DNA of 64,000 bases. Origin: Conchocele bisecta (taxonomy: Eukaryota; Mollusca; Bivalvia; Lucinida; Thyasiridae). A program made the position numbers and the translations under genes. The DNA lies in NCBI GenBank assembly GCA_029237695.1, contig CM055266.1, positions 13,942,858-14,006,857 of the forward strand. Direction: 5' to 3'. How positions within the stretch are numbered: position 1 is the stretch's first letter; each line of letters begins with the position of its first letter. The notes beneath the pieces were generated by a model. It was not told the DNA's origin and did no database searches. It saw nothing but the letters and a program-made list of their open reading frames with translations. Positions 52,695 through 63,469 of this stretch are shown one piece after another.

Positions 52695-52829
52695 CATTCC
52701 ATACCACACCCATGCGGCCTTCATGTCCAAGGTCAAATAACTCAGTCCAGGAGGCAGCTGGCGGTATATGCGAGCCCCTGCTCACTTTCTCTTAATTCAA
52801 ATTAATCAGACTACGGTTCTTCGAGCGTT

Positions 52830-53045
52830 TGACCCTTACAATGGGGAATCAAATTTTGTCGTCTGCTGATTATTTTTCACTTTCCATTTTTATCACCAAA
52901 AATATAGTTTAGCAGTACTTTAGAATCATTTCCAATGGAAATGATTCTAAAGTGCTGCCAAACCATGCTTTTAATGATAAAAAAAATACAAAATATGCAA
53001 TAACAGCAGACGACAATTTTCATTTCCTTCATTCTGAGGGTTAAG
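52830..53045. mobile_element. MITE family G copy 4
   Basis: TTTGACCCTTACAATGGGGA to TTCATTCTGAGGGTTAA, with TTGTCGTCTGCTG / CAGCAGACGACAA and the hairpin TAGAATCATTTCCAATGGAAATGATTCTA. It ends about 40 bp before exon 13. Confidence 0.8.
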
Positions 53046-53084
53046 GATGTTCTACTGTATTTCAATATACAACTATATTCGCAG

Positions 53085-53327
53085 GCCGACACGAGCGTGT
53101 CCCGAAGGCCGGATAACAGTCGTGAGCCTTCGTTGTGACACGGATGAGAAGGGAACCGGCACAGTGGAGCTGCCTCCGAAATGTGCGGATGGAACGTGCG
53201 ACGGGTGCACCTTCCATTTCATGTGGCGATCACGGACCGCGTGCCCAGTGTGCAAGAAGGATGATTTCAGCAGAGTCGTGGGCGAGTGTGTCCAGGGGAA
53301 ACAAACCATTCACTACTTCCCGCCGCT
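53085..53327 (+). CDS. ELAPOR1/2: ELAPOR-family exon 13, core of the MRH domain
   Basis: The acceptor is CTATATTCGCAG and the donor CCGCT|GTAAGT; 243 nt, phase 2 in and 2 out. It reads RACPEGRITVVSLRCD, KCADGTCDGCTFHFMWRSRT, ACPVCKKDDF and GECVQGKQTIHYF. DGTCDGCxFHFxW and ACP are the MRH signature of this family (vertebrates: [20 protein letters not shown]). All six cysteines expected here are present. This is the most diagnostic exon in the window. MRH domains bind, or are derived from binders of, mannose-6-phosphate-type glycans; whether this one binds sugar cannot be told from the sequence. Confidence 0.97.
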
Positions 53328-53509
53328 GTAAGTTGTGGCCTTATTAATGCCTATAGGCCAGGCCTCGATAAATCCTCTCGTCCGCTTGTATTGGCGAGTG
53401 ATTTTTCGATCTGGGTGATTGATAATTTGAAGAGACAGTGCGGCATAAACATTATAACATATAGGAATGAATTAGTTCAAATCCAATCTGGACAAGTGGA
53501 AATTAAGAA

Positions 53510-53690
53510 TTTGTCGAGGCCTGTAGGGATGGATATAACACTGGACTCGATACCGAAGTTTGTGAGTTCAGTCTCGACCCGAGGCGTGAAAAAATGATGT
53601 CATTGTATTTCCCTCCCACTGGTTTTTCGGGTGAGACTTGAAACCGATGCCCTGTCTCTATATGACCGTAGCTATTTCTGGAACGTTAAA
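53510..53690 (+). mobile_element. tRNA-derived SINE (diverged)
   Basis: GTCGAGGCCTGTAGGGATGG (A-box region), GTGAGTTCAGTCTCGACC (B-box region), then CTCCCACTGGTTTTTCGGGTGAG, CCCTGTCTCTATATGACCGT and AACGTTAAAG. Same family as 30903-31068. Confidence 0.65.
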
Positions 53691-53784
53691 GCTGTTCACT
53701 TGCTCTTGTTAACAATGCCTGAGAATCTATTCAATGCACACCGAGTACCTGAACTTAAATGTGTGACCTGCTTTGACCTTGGTA

Positions 53785-54238
53785 AACATGGGGTCCGTTT
53801 CACTAAACTTCACATGATTAAGAAGGTTGTAATTGCAAAGTTAATCTTAGAATGACAGTTGCTTCGATTACTGATGTTTGCAAATAACCATCGGATGTAC
53901 TCGCTTGTATTGAGCCGTACCTGTTGATAAAATACGGTAGCCTTAGTTAACACTGTGTGTAAATTATATTCATAGAAATCTCCATACAAATCACAGTGGA
54001 ACCTCTCTAAACCGGACACCCTGGGAGGTCCCCAGGGTGTCCGGTATAGAGATGTTCCACTGTAAATCAGACATATGACCATGATATGTTTTCGTGCTTT
54101 ACGATCATTTCAGACAGAACCATCAGAGATAAATGAGAATTAAAACCTTCGAAATTAACCACACTGTTATTTGCAAAGAATTCGGTTTAGATATTTTCCA
54201 CTGTATTTACAAAGTACAAGTTTAGTGAAACAACCCCA
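53785..54238. mobile_element. Diverged MITE family B with nested family I hairpin
   Basis: GGGGTCCGTTTCACTAAACT near 53790 and AGTTTAGTGAAACAACCCC near 54235 are the outer arms. The inner part is strongly diverged and contains the mariner-type hairpin GTGGAACCTCTCTAAACCGG / CCGGTATAGAGATGTTCCAC at 53991-54068. Confidence 0.6.
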
Positions 54239-54475
54239 GGTGTCTATGCTGTATTTCAGATATTGTAGAGTCTGTGTCAAATACATGGAGAACATTCTCA
54301 TCGTGTGTGTATTCTCTATTGTTATTACTTCAGTGTTTTATCTACAATGTTTAGCCAGTGAATCAAAATTACCATTTCTGAAAACAGTGAGTCATTCTAT
54401 GGAATTTTAGCGAATCAAATCTGAAAAATGTGGGTATTTGACTCTTGATGCGGAGGTAGATAAAACACTGATCTT

Positions 54476-57400
54476 TGTGATGGGTTGTGTACACCTGTGT
54501 TGTATTTCAGACACGTTGTATTTCAGACACTGTATAGTGTGTGACGTCAGGGATGGGTTGTGTACACCTGTGTTGTATTTCAGACACTGTATAGTGTGTG
54601 ACGTCAGGGTTGGGTTGTGTACACCCGTGTTGTATTTCAGACACTGTATAGTGTGTGACGTCAAGGATGGGTTGTGTACACCCGTGTTGTATTTCAGACA
54701 CTGTATAGTGCGTGACGTCAAGGATGGGTTGTGTACACCTGTGTTGTATTTCAGTTACTGTATAGTGTGTGACGTCAGGGATGGGTTGTATACACCGGTG
54801 TTGTATTTCAGACACTGTATAGTGCGTGATGTCAGGGATGGGTTGTGTACACCTGTGTTGTATTTCAGACACTGTATAGTGCGTGATGTCAGGGATGGGT
54901 TGTGTACACCCGTGTTGTATTTCAGACACTGTATAGTGTGTGACGTCAGGGATGGGTTGTGTACACCCGTGTTGTATTTCAGACACTGTCTAGTGCGTGA
55001 CGTCAGGGATGGGTTGTGTACACCCGTGTTGTATTTCAGACACTGTATAGTGCGTGACGTCAGGGATGGGTTGTGTACACCCGTGTTGTATTTCAGACAC
55101 TGTATAGTGTGTGACGTCAGGGATGGGTTGTGTACACCCGTGTTGTATTTCAGACACTGTATAGTGCGTGACGTCAGTGATGGGTTGTGTACACCCGTGT
55201 TGTATTTCAGACACTGTATAGTGTGTGACGTCAGGGATGGGTTGTGTACACCCGTGTTGTATTTCAGACACTGTATAGTGCGTGACGTTAAGGATGGGTT
55301 GTGTACACCTGTGTTGTATTTCAGTTACTGTATAGTGTGTGACGTCAGGGATGGGTTGTATACACCGGTTTTGTATTTCAGACACTGTATAGTGCGTGCT
55401 GTCAGGGATGGGTTGTGTACACCTGTGTTGTATTTCAGACACTGTATAGTGTGTGACGTCAGGGATGGGTTGTGTACACCCGTGTTGTATTTCAGACACT
55501 GTATAGTGCGTGATGTCAGGGATGGGTTGTGTACACCTGTGTTGTATTTCAGACACTGTATAGTGTGTGACGTCAGGGATGGGTTGTGTACACCTGTGTT
55601 GTATTTCAGACACTGTATAGTGTGTGACGTCAGGGATGGGTTGTGTACACCCGTGTTGTATTTCAGACACTGTATAGTGTGTGACGTCCAGGGATGTTGT
55701 ACACCTGTGTTGTATTTCAGACACTGTATAGTGCGTGACGTCAGGGATGGGTTTGTGTAACACCCGTGTTGATTTCAGACACTGTATAGTGTGTGATGTC
55801 AGGGATGGGTTGTGTACACCCGTGTTGTATTTCAGACACTGTATAGTGTGTGATGTCAGGGATGGGTTGTGTACACCCGTGTTGTATTTCAGACACTGTA
55901 TAGTGTGTGATGTCAGGGATGGGTTGTTGTGTACACCCGTGGTTGTATTTCAGACACTGTATAGTGTGGTGACGTCAGGATGGGTTGGGTTTGTTACACC
56001 ATGGTTGTTTATTTTTGTAGAACCTGTCTAGTGTTGTGACGTCCCCAGGGTGATGGGGGTTTGGGTTTTTTGGGTACACCCCGTGTTGTATTTCAGACAC
56101 TGTATAGTGGTGTGACGTCATTGATGGGTTGGTGTACACCCACCGTGTTAGTAGTTTTCAAGAGACACTGTAGTAGTGGCGTGTCGTAACAGGGATGGGT
56201 TTGTGTACACCCGTGTTGTAATTTATCAAACACTGTAATAAGTGGTGTGACGTCCGTGGATGGGTTTGTGTACAAACCCGTGTTTGTATTTAGATACCAC
56301 TGTATAGAGTGCGTGACGTCAGGGATGGGATTTGTGTACACCCTCGTGTTTTGTATTTTTCAGACACTTGTTATAGTGTGTGAACGTTCGGGGATGGGGT
56401 TGTTGTACAACCCGTGTTGTATTTCTAAGACCACTGTATAGTGGCGTGACGTCAGGTACACAACCCGTGTTTGTATTTTCCAAGACACTGTATAGTGTGT
56501 GACGTCGGGGATGGGTAGTTTGTAACACCCGGTTTGTTGTTTATTTCAGACACTGAATAAAAGTGCGTGACGTCAGGGATTGGGTTGTGTACACCCGTAG
56601 TTGTATTTCAAGACACTGTATAGTTGGGTGAACGTCAGGGTGATGGGTTTTGTGTAACACCCGTGATTGTATTTCAGATCACTGTATAGTGGTGTGATGT
56701 CAGGGATGGGTTTTGTGGAACACCCCGTGTTGTATTTCAGACACTGTATAGTGTTGTTATGTCAGGATGGGTTGTGGTACACCCTGTTGTATTTCCAACA
56801 CTGTTATAAGTGCGTGATGTCAGGGATTGGGTTTGTGTACACCCGTGATTGTAATTTCAGACACTGTAATAGTGCGTGACGTCAAGATGGGTTTGTGTAC
56901 ACCTGGGTGTTGTAATTTCAGGGTTACTGTATAGTGTGAGAACCCCCATCAGGAAGGGTTGTATTTACACCCGTTGTTTGTAATTTCAGACCACGTAATA
57001 GTGCGTGACGTCAAGGATGGGTTGTGTACACCTGTGGTTGTATTTCAGTTTACTGTATAGTGGGACGTCAGGGATTGGGTTATATACACCGGTGTTTGTA
57101 ATTCAGGGACACTGGTTATAGTGCTGAGGTCAGGGATGGGTTGTGTAACACCCTGGTGTTGTATTTTCAGACACTGTATAGTGCGTGACGTCAAGGATGG
57201 GTTGTTTGTGAACACCCGCTGGTGTTATTTCAGACACTGTATTTAGTGCGTGATGTTCAGGGATGGGTTTAGTACGACCTGTGTTTGAATTTCAGACACT
57301 GTAATAGTGCGTGACCGTCAGGATGGGTTTGTTACACCGTTTTGTTGTAATTTCAGACACTGATATAGTGTGTGACGTCGGGGATGGGTTTGTACACCCG

Positions 57401-60354
57401 GGTGTTGTATTTCAGGGATTCACTGTATAGTGTGTGAAATGTCCAGGGATGGGTTTGTTGAACATGTACACCCTTTGTTGTATTCAGACACTGTATATTT
57501 GTGTGACGTCAGGAATGGTTGTGTACACCCGTGGTTGTAATTTTCAAGACAATGTATAGTGTGTTATGTCAGGGAGGGTTGTGTACAACCTGTGTTGTAA
57601 TTTCCCAGACACTGTTATTGTTGTGTGAAGGGGGGGTTAGGGATGGGTTGTGTACACCGTGGTGTATTTCAGGACACTGGTATAGTGGCGTGATGGGTTC
57701 AGGGATGGGTTTGTGTACCACCTTTGTTCGTTGTATTTCGGGAACCATGTATGTGGTGACGTCAGGGATGGGTTGTGTAACCATGTTGTTGTATTTCAGA
57801 CACTGTATAGTGTTGTGACGTAGGGGGATGGGTTGTGTACACCGGGTTGGGTTGGTATTTCCCCAGACACTGTTATAGTGTGTGTGGATTTGTCCAGGGG
57901 ATGGGTTGCTGTACCTGTAACCCGTTGTTGTATTTCAGACACTGTTATAGTGTTGGACGTCAGGGCTGGGTTGTGTACCCGGTGGTTGTATTTCAGACAT
58001 GGCTATAGTGTGTGATGTCAGGGATTTTTGGGTAGTGTACACCGTGTTGTATTTCAGACACTGTATAGTGTGTGTGTGAGGGTTTGGGTTGTGTCACCCG
58101 TGTTGTATTTCAGACACTGTATGTGTGTGACGTCAGGGATGGGATGTGTACACCGTGTTGTATTTCTGACACTGTATAGTGCGTGACGTCGGGTGGGTTG
58201 TGTACACCCGTGTTTGTATTTCACGACACTGTTAGTGTGTGACGTTCAGGGTGGTTTGTGTAACCCGTGTTGTATTTCAGACACTGTATAGTGTGTGGAG
58301 TCAGGGATGGGTTGTGTACGGGCCGGTTGTTTATCAGACCTATGTTATAGTGTGTGATTTGTCAGGGGATGGGTTCGTTGTACAACCTGTTTGTATTTCA
58401 GTTATGTAGTGTGTGACGTTTCAGGGATGGGTTGTGTACACCTGTTGTATTTCAGGACACTGTATAGTGTGAGGGTCAGTGTTGGTTGTGTATTTAGTTT
58501 TTTTTTTTTTTTCCTGTGTGTTTTTTTTTGTGTTCCTTTTGAGGGTTGTTTTTGTCAGGGTTATGGGTTTTTTTTCTTTTTTTTGTGTGTACAACGTGTG
58601 TTGTATTTCAGACACTCTGTATAGTCGTGTGATGTCAGGGATGGGTGGTGTACACCTGTGTTGTATTTCAGTGGTTATTTTTCAGACACTGTATAGTAAG
58701 TGTGACGTCAGGGGATGGGTTGTGTACACCCTTGTGTTGTTTATTTCAGGACACTTGTATAGTGTGTGACTCAGGGATGGGTTGTGTACACTGTTGTTGT
58801 ATTTCAGACACTGTATAGTGATGTGATGTCAGGGATGGGTTGTGTACCACCCGTGTTGTTATTTCAGGACTACCTATAGTGTGTGATGTCAGGGATGGTT
58901 GTGTACAACCTGTGTTGTATTTCAGTATTTCAGACACTGTATAGTGTGTGATCCGTCAGGGATGGGTTGTGTATCCGGGTTGTGTATTTCAGACACTGTA
59001 TAGTTTGTGATGGTCAGGATTTGGGGTTGTGTACACCCGTGTTGTATTTCAGACAATGTATAGTGTGTGACGGTCAGGGGATGGGTTGTGATACACCTGT
59101 GTTGTATTTCAGACACTGTATAGTGTGTGATGTCAGGGATGGGTTGTGTACACCTGTGTTGTTTTTTCCACACTGTTATAGTGTGTGAACGTCAGGGATG
59201 GGTTGTGTACACCCGTGTTGTATTTCTGTGTTGTATAGTGTGTGATGTCCAGGGATGGTTGTGTACACTGTGTTGTATTTTCAGACACTGTATAGTGTGT
59301 GATGTCAGGGATGGGTTGTGTACCCGTGTTTGTTATTTCAGACAATTTGTATAGTGTGTGATGTTAAGGTGGGTTGTGTCACCCCCTTGTTTTGTATTTC
59401 AGACACTGTATTGTGTGAGATGTCAAGGGATGGGTTGGGTTGGTTACACTGTGTTGTATAGAACACTGTATAGTGTGATGGTTCAGGGATGGGTTGTGTA
59501 CACCTGTGTTATAGTGTGTGACGTCAGGGGATGGGTTGTGTACACCCGTGTTGTATTTCAGAACTGTATAGTGATGAATCAGGGATGGGTTGTGCTACAC
59601 TGTGGTGGTTGTATTTCAGGACTGTATATTTCAGACTGATAGTGTGTGACGTCAGGGATGGGTTGTGTACCGGTGGTTGCTATTTAAGACCCGTTGTATT
59701 TCAGACATGTATAGTGTGTGAAGTTGGGATGGGTTGTGTTCACTGTGTTGTATTTCAGACACTGGATAGTTGTGATGTCAGGGATGGGTTGTGTACACCC
59801 GTGTTGTATTTCGAACACTGTTATGTGTGTGATGTCAGGGTTGGTTGTGTAGCCTGTGTGTAGACACCCGTTGTTGTATTTCAGACACTATATAGTGTGT
59901 GACGTCAGGGATGGGTTGTGTACACCCGTGTTGTATTTCAGACACTTTGTATTTAGTGCGTGACAGTCAGGATGGGTTGTGTACTCCCGTGTGGTATTTC
60001 ACCACACTGTATAGTGTGATGACGTCAGGGATGGGTTGTGTACACCGGTGTTGTATTTCAGACACTGTATAGTGTGTGACGTCAGGGATGGGTTATGTAC
60101 ACCTGTGTTGTATTTCAGACACTGTATAGTGTGTGATGTCAGGGATGGGTTGTGTACACCTGTGTTGTATTTCAGTATTTCAGACACTGTATAGTGTGTG
60201 ACGTCAGGGATGGGTTGTGTACACCTGTGTTGTATTTCAGACACTGTATAGTGCGTGACGTCAGGGATGGGTTGTGTACACCCATGTTGTATTTCAGACA
60301 CTGTATAGTGTGTGACGTCAGGGATGGGTTGTGTACACCTGTGTTGTATTTCAG
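54476..60354 (+). repeat. 57-bp minisatellite carrying a splice acceptor and exon start (array 2)
   Basis: About 100 units. Each unit is TTGTATTTCAG (polypyrimidine and AG), the 20 bases ACACTGTATAGTG(T/C)GTGACG that open exon 14, and about 26 bases TCAGGGATGGGTTGTGTACACC(C/T)GTG. The unit length of 57 bp equals 19 codons. The left block (54510 to about 55690) is open for 440 codons as repeats of HCIV(C/R)DVRDGLCTPVLYFR. The right block (about 59990-60354) is also clean and its frame runs without a stop into exon 14. The middle (about 55690-59990) has hundreds of small indels. Nearly every unit holds TGACGTCA or its TGATGTCA variant. Minus-strand frames are mirror artefacts. Confidence 0.95.
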
Positions 60355-60436
60355 ACACTGTATAGTGCGTGACGGAGCCCAGAAACTGGAGGAGGAACAC
60401 ACCTGTTCTGTGAGACTCGCAGCCCTGCCGCTCACT
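60355..60436 (+). CDS. ELAPOR1/2: ELAPOR-family exon 14, juxtamembrane segment (seed of array 2)
   Basis: The acceptor is TTGTATTTCAG (last of the many copies) and the donor CTCACT|GTAAGT; 82 nt, phase 2 in and 0 out. It reads HCIVRDGAQKLEEEHTCSV then RLAALPLT, aligned with the family KLCSGGISLPEQRVTICKT, DFWLKVG. Both cysteines are conserved. The first 20 bases are identical to the exon-like part of the upstream repeats. Any upstream acceptor would lengthen the exon by multiples of 57 nt without changing frame. An open frame from about 60152 through the last four repeats into this exon demonstrates this. Confidence 0.92.
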
Positions 60437-60522
60437 GTAAGTCGTCCAATACAGGGGGAACTGTCTCATCTCCTGTGTCTTCTCTATCTTGTCGTCAGTT
60501 AGTTTAAACACTATTTATTAAA

Positions 60523-61893
60523 TACAGTCGAACCTGTGAACAACGACCAGCAAAGGGAAGTGGCCAAAGTGGTCGTTGTTGACAGGTGGTCGTTGTTCCA
60601 AGGGTCGAACATTTTCCCAGTTTCACAACAAAGTCGGCCATGTATTTAGCATTCTATTGTAATCTATATGCATGCATAGAAAATGTCTTGGCTGTATACA
60701 CTTGCTTTGGTGCACCATTTAATAGCTTGTCGTAATTACATGTAAGTGGTTTAATTTAGCATGACCATTAGTATTTTGTTTTCGTATTCTCAATTTTACA
60801 CCATCAGTTGAAATTAATAACGGTCATATTGTCTTTATTGAAACGATAGCCTATGTGGCACGGCCTGTGAAAAGCGCAAGTTTTTTTGTAACAAAAATAT
60901 TTCATTGAATGTGTCAAGTTGAGTAACCCACACAAGCTAGGTGTCCAAATCAGGAGAGAACACCAGGCTTATTTGCTTTCTGTCCAATGTGTACTATCCT
61001 GGTCAAGCCCGAATATTTAAGCAGCCTATGACGACTTGGCAATGTCCGCTGACGTAATTAGTGATGTTTTTAATTTGAGATTCGCGAGCATTGTAAACCA
61101 TGGGCAGATTACGCGAATCCACTGCCTGGTCTGGCCACTAATGCAATAAGCCGGGATTTGCCGGAGATCGAGACCCAATTCATATAAACACGTTTGTCGT
61201 GTCACTTTAGACTGGTTACCGGTCGCTAGGAATAACGCTAGGCTGCGCATCCGACAGTGTACCAGTCTAGTGTGGACTACGTGACTGATGTCAGCAACCG
61301 CGTCTATTGATCTTTGATATGGCCTTGTGCCCCGCGGTGTGAAATTTACACTTGACACGCGCGGTGTGTTTGAAGTCTTAGTCTTGTCACTGTAGACGAA
61401 TCAGCATCGTGTAAGCACAGTTTGCCAGCTAATGATGGAGTTTTATGACTTGCGCGGAATTGCATTATGCCTATTGGAATACACGACACGGAATACATAT
61501 CAGGAATTACCGTTAATGGAGTTATGCAATATTTTTCATGGAAAATATTTAATGTCGCCAAAATGACACCGACCATGTTTTCAAAAGAATGCGAATGTAA
61601 TTGATGACTAATTGGTTACGACCAGTTGCAATTCAGATGATAGCGACCAGATTTTGATGAAAGGAAAATAGCGATTGTGGTGGTTTTTTTTGCCGACAAA
61701 AACATGACATGGTCGCTGTTCACATACAAAAATGCTGTGTGGGAATGAAAATAACTGGTCACCGGTCGCAGTTCCGGGGTGGTCGTTATTCCAAGGTCTT
61801 ATAAAGAACAAAATTGGATGGTTTTTTTTTAACTGGTCGTTGTGGACAGGTGGTCGCTATTCCCAGGTGGTTGTTAACACAGGTTCGACTGTA
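60523..61893. mobile_element. 1.37-kb TIR element, TACAGTCGAACCTGTG ends
   Basis: Left TACAGTCGAACCTGTGAACA, right TGTTAACACAGGTTCGACTGTA, followed inward by AACGACCA / TGGTCGTTGT words repeated several times (GGTCGTTGTTGACAGGTGGT; GGTCGTTGTGGACAGGTGGT). TA borders fit Tc1/mariner/pogo. The interior has no transposase ORF. Related short element: 37655-37883. Confidence 0.75.
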
Positions 61894-62044
61894 CTAAGTC
61901 ATGTAAAGGTACACTACATGGTATGATACAAACATTAAAGAGTGTGTGGATTAGGAAACAAGCTTAAGAAAGTTTATATGAATTCTTCTCCACTATAAAT
62001 GTGAGTACAATATACATAGCATTAATGTTGGACAGGTTATCACT

Positions 62045-62600
62045 ATAGTCTGTTTCACGAAAGCTGCCCAAATTTTACGGCCATATAAACAATTCAAAGA
62101 CAATATTTTTTTTGATAATATTAAATTAAAGGAAAATTTAAGAATGAGCCTTCTTTTTATTTCGTGAAATTTGGTCAAATATTGATTTTATTAAGAAAAA
62201 TTGATTTCTCTATGGGAATTTAACATGGGGGAAAAAGAGGTAGAGGAGTGTGGGAGGAGTCAAAAAAACGATTGTTTGGGGTAATTGACTCCGAAACCTA
62301 GCTAGATAGCTTGGAAATGATCTAACTAAGAAAACAAAAGTTAAATTTTGAAAATCGGTCCAGGATTACTGAAATTCTAAAAAAATTCCCCATGTTAAAT
62401 CCCCATAGACATCTTCACTCTGTGAAGATGTCTATGGGGATTTAACATGGGGAAATTGTTTTGACCAAATTTCACGAAATAAAAAGAAGGCTCATTCTTA
62501 AATTTTCCTTTAATTTAATATTATCGAAATAAATATTGTTTTTGAATTGTTTATATGGCTGTAAGATTTGGGCATTTTTCGTGAACCAGACTCTAGTTAA
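62045..62600. mobile_element. MITE family D copy 2
   Basis: GTCTGTTTCACGAAAGCTGC to GGCATTTTTCGTGAACCAGAC, with the CCCCATAGACATCTTCACTC / GTGAAGATGTCTATGGGG hairpin. Inverted in arrangement but otherwise close to 18262-18838. Confidence 0.8.
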
Positions 62601-62644
62601 TTATGAATGGTGACTGAAATAACAATTGATCATTTATATTTGAA

Positions 62645-62748
62645 ATAGATGGTAATATATTGATGGTCTAGTAACATATGGTCGTAACTGCTATAGCACT
62701 TACGACCTTCTGTTACTAGACCATCGATATGTAGATTGATGGTGGAAT
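62645..62748. repeat. Hairpin repeat TGATGGTCTAGTAACA
   Basis: ATATTGATGGTCTAGTAACA / TGTTACTAGACCATCGATAT enclose AGGTCGT-type inner complements (GGTCGTAACTGC, GCACTTACGACC). Stem of about 20 bp or more. Confidence 0.55.
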
Positions 62749-62749
62749 A

Positions 62750-62925
62750 TCCAGCTTATACAGGTTTCACTGTAAATCAGGCATTTCATCATTCTGAGCC
62801 ATAGTTGTTGCTATGCGATCATGAACAGGCATTACCACCTGAGATAAATGACCAAGAAACGCATCAAAAATAAGATCACAGATGTTTTCTTGGTGTCTGG
62901 TTTAGGGAGGTTCCACTGTAGTTCA
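62750..62925. mobile_element. Mariner-type MITE family I (3' part)
   Basis: CAGGTTTCACTGTAAATCAG, GCATTTCATCATTCTGAGCC, ACCAAGAAACGCATCAAAAA and GGTTTAGGGAGGTTCCACTGTA match the right half of 22478-22695 closely. Confidence 0.6.
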
Positions 62926-62929
62926 ACGC

Positions 62930-63110
62930 TCATTTGTGGACTAGTCCACTTATCAGGGGTATTTGTTTGTAAATATCTGACACATACTGACAAACACTAC
63001 AGATCCTGATGAGACGGCTTGTTACAAGCCGGCTCATCTGGATCTACATTGTTTTCAAAGGTTGGTTTCATGGTCTGTAAGATGGAAATGGTTAAAACAT
63101 CCAATATACG
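62930..63110. repeat. Family H-related fragment
   Basis: TGTGGACTAGTCCACTTATC, ACAGATCCTGATGAGACGGC with the palindrome GGCTTGTTACAAGCCGG, and CAAAGGTTGG. An incomplete copy. Confidence 0.4.
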
Positions 63111-63189
63111 ACCGGGTCGAGTGGAAAACTATATATGGATGATATGTGCGAGGCATTTTAAGCATCTATATACATGTAATATAATTCTG

Positions 63190-63315
63190 CATTTGCTTTG
63201 AAAATTTCATATTTGACATCACTTCCAGAAAATATCACAGTATTGTAAATGTTTTTCATGAAAAATCGCACATTTTCTTAGGTACAAAATCACACAGCTT
63301 GTCTCATATATCGCA
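63190..63315. mobile_element. MITE family S, right half
   Basis: GCATTTGCTTTGAAAATTTC, CAGAAAATATCACAGTATTG and ACAAAATCACACAGCTTGTCTCATATA. The left end is missing. It stops about 35 bp before the exon 15 acceptor. Confidence 0.55.
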
Positions 63316-63353
63316 ATTGTTTTTGCTTCATTCTGTATCATTTCTATTTCCAG

Positions 63354-63436
63354 ATACAGATTGCGATACCAGCAGTGATGTTCGTAGCTGCCATAATGTT
63401 CTTTGCCCTCTGTTTTGTGTGGCGAAAAAATAAAAA
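63354..63436 (+). CDS. ELAPOR1/2: ELAPOR-family exon 15, transmembrane helix
   Basis: The acceptor is CTATTTCCAG and the donor AAAAA|GTAGGT; 83 nt, phase 0 in and 2 out. It reads IQIAIPAVMFVAAIMFFALC then FVWRKNKK. The first roughly 22 residues are hydrophobic and form the single membrane-spanning helix. The basic stop-transfer segment matches the family CYFWKKNQK. Two readings are possible at the end: the GTAGGT donor leads to a tail exon outside the window, or, if unspliced, AAG TAG stops at once. Family length favours splicing. Both conserved features (helix, then W-R/K-K-N) put this beyond doubt. Confidence 0.9.
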
Positions 63437-63469
63437 GTAGGTATAACGTTATCATTGTTACCGTACTTC

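Larger units (their letters stand above)
7023..63436 (+). other. ELAPOR1/2: ELAPOR-family gene, 15 exons in window (partial at both ends)
   Basis: Overall gene model. Exons (+): 7023-7129, 9812-9960, 10414-10502, 14430-14709, 19294-19511, 21279-21346, 22713-22895, 30674-30895, 33482-33620, 46794-46894, 47638-47750, 49421-49460, 53085-53327, 60355-60436 and 63354-63436. Phases join as 0/1, 1/1, 1/0, 0/1, 1/0, 0/2, 2/2, 2/2, 2/0, 0/2, 2/1, 1/2, 2/2, 2/0 and 0/2. The product follows the ELAPOR order: Cys-rich GFR/TNFR-like repeats, a central module, an MRH domain and a transmembrane helix. In vertebrates the protein acts in the endosome/lysosome/Golgi system and is linked to autophagy and secretory-granule biology. 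Missing from the window are about 270 N-terminal residues, including the signal peptide, and about 80 residues of cytoplasmic tail. Many N-glycosylation sequons fit a lumenal/ectodomain protein. Family assignment rests on remembered homologue sequence. Confidence 0.9.

Noticed and set aside
54507..55763. Minus-strand open frames of 159 and 257 codons (IQHRCTQPIPDVTHYTVSE repeats)
   Set aside because: Mirror frames of the 57-bp array. The plus frame is the one shared with the real exon.
22841..60354. CRISPR-like arrays
   Set aside because: The tandem units are contiguous without spacers and the genome is eukaryotic.
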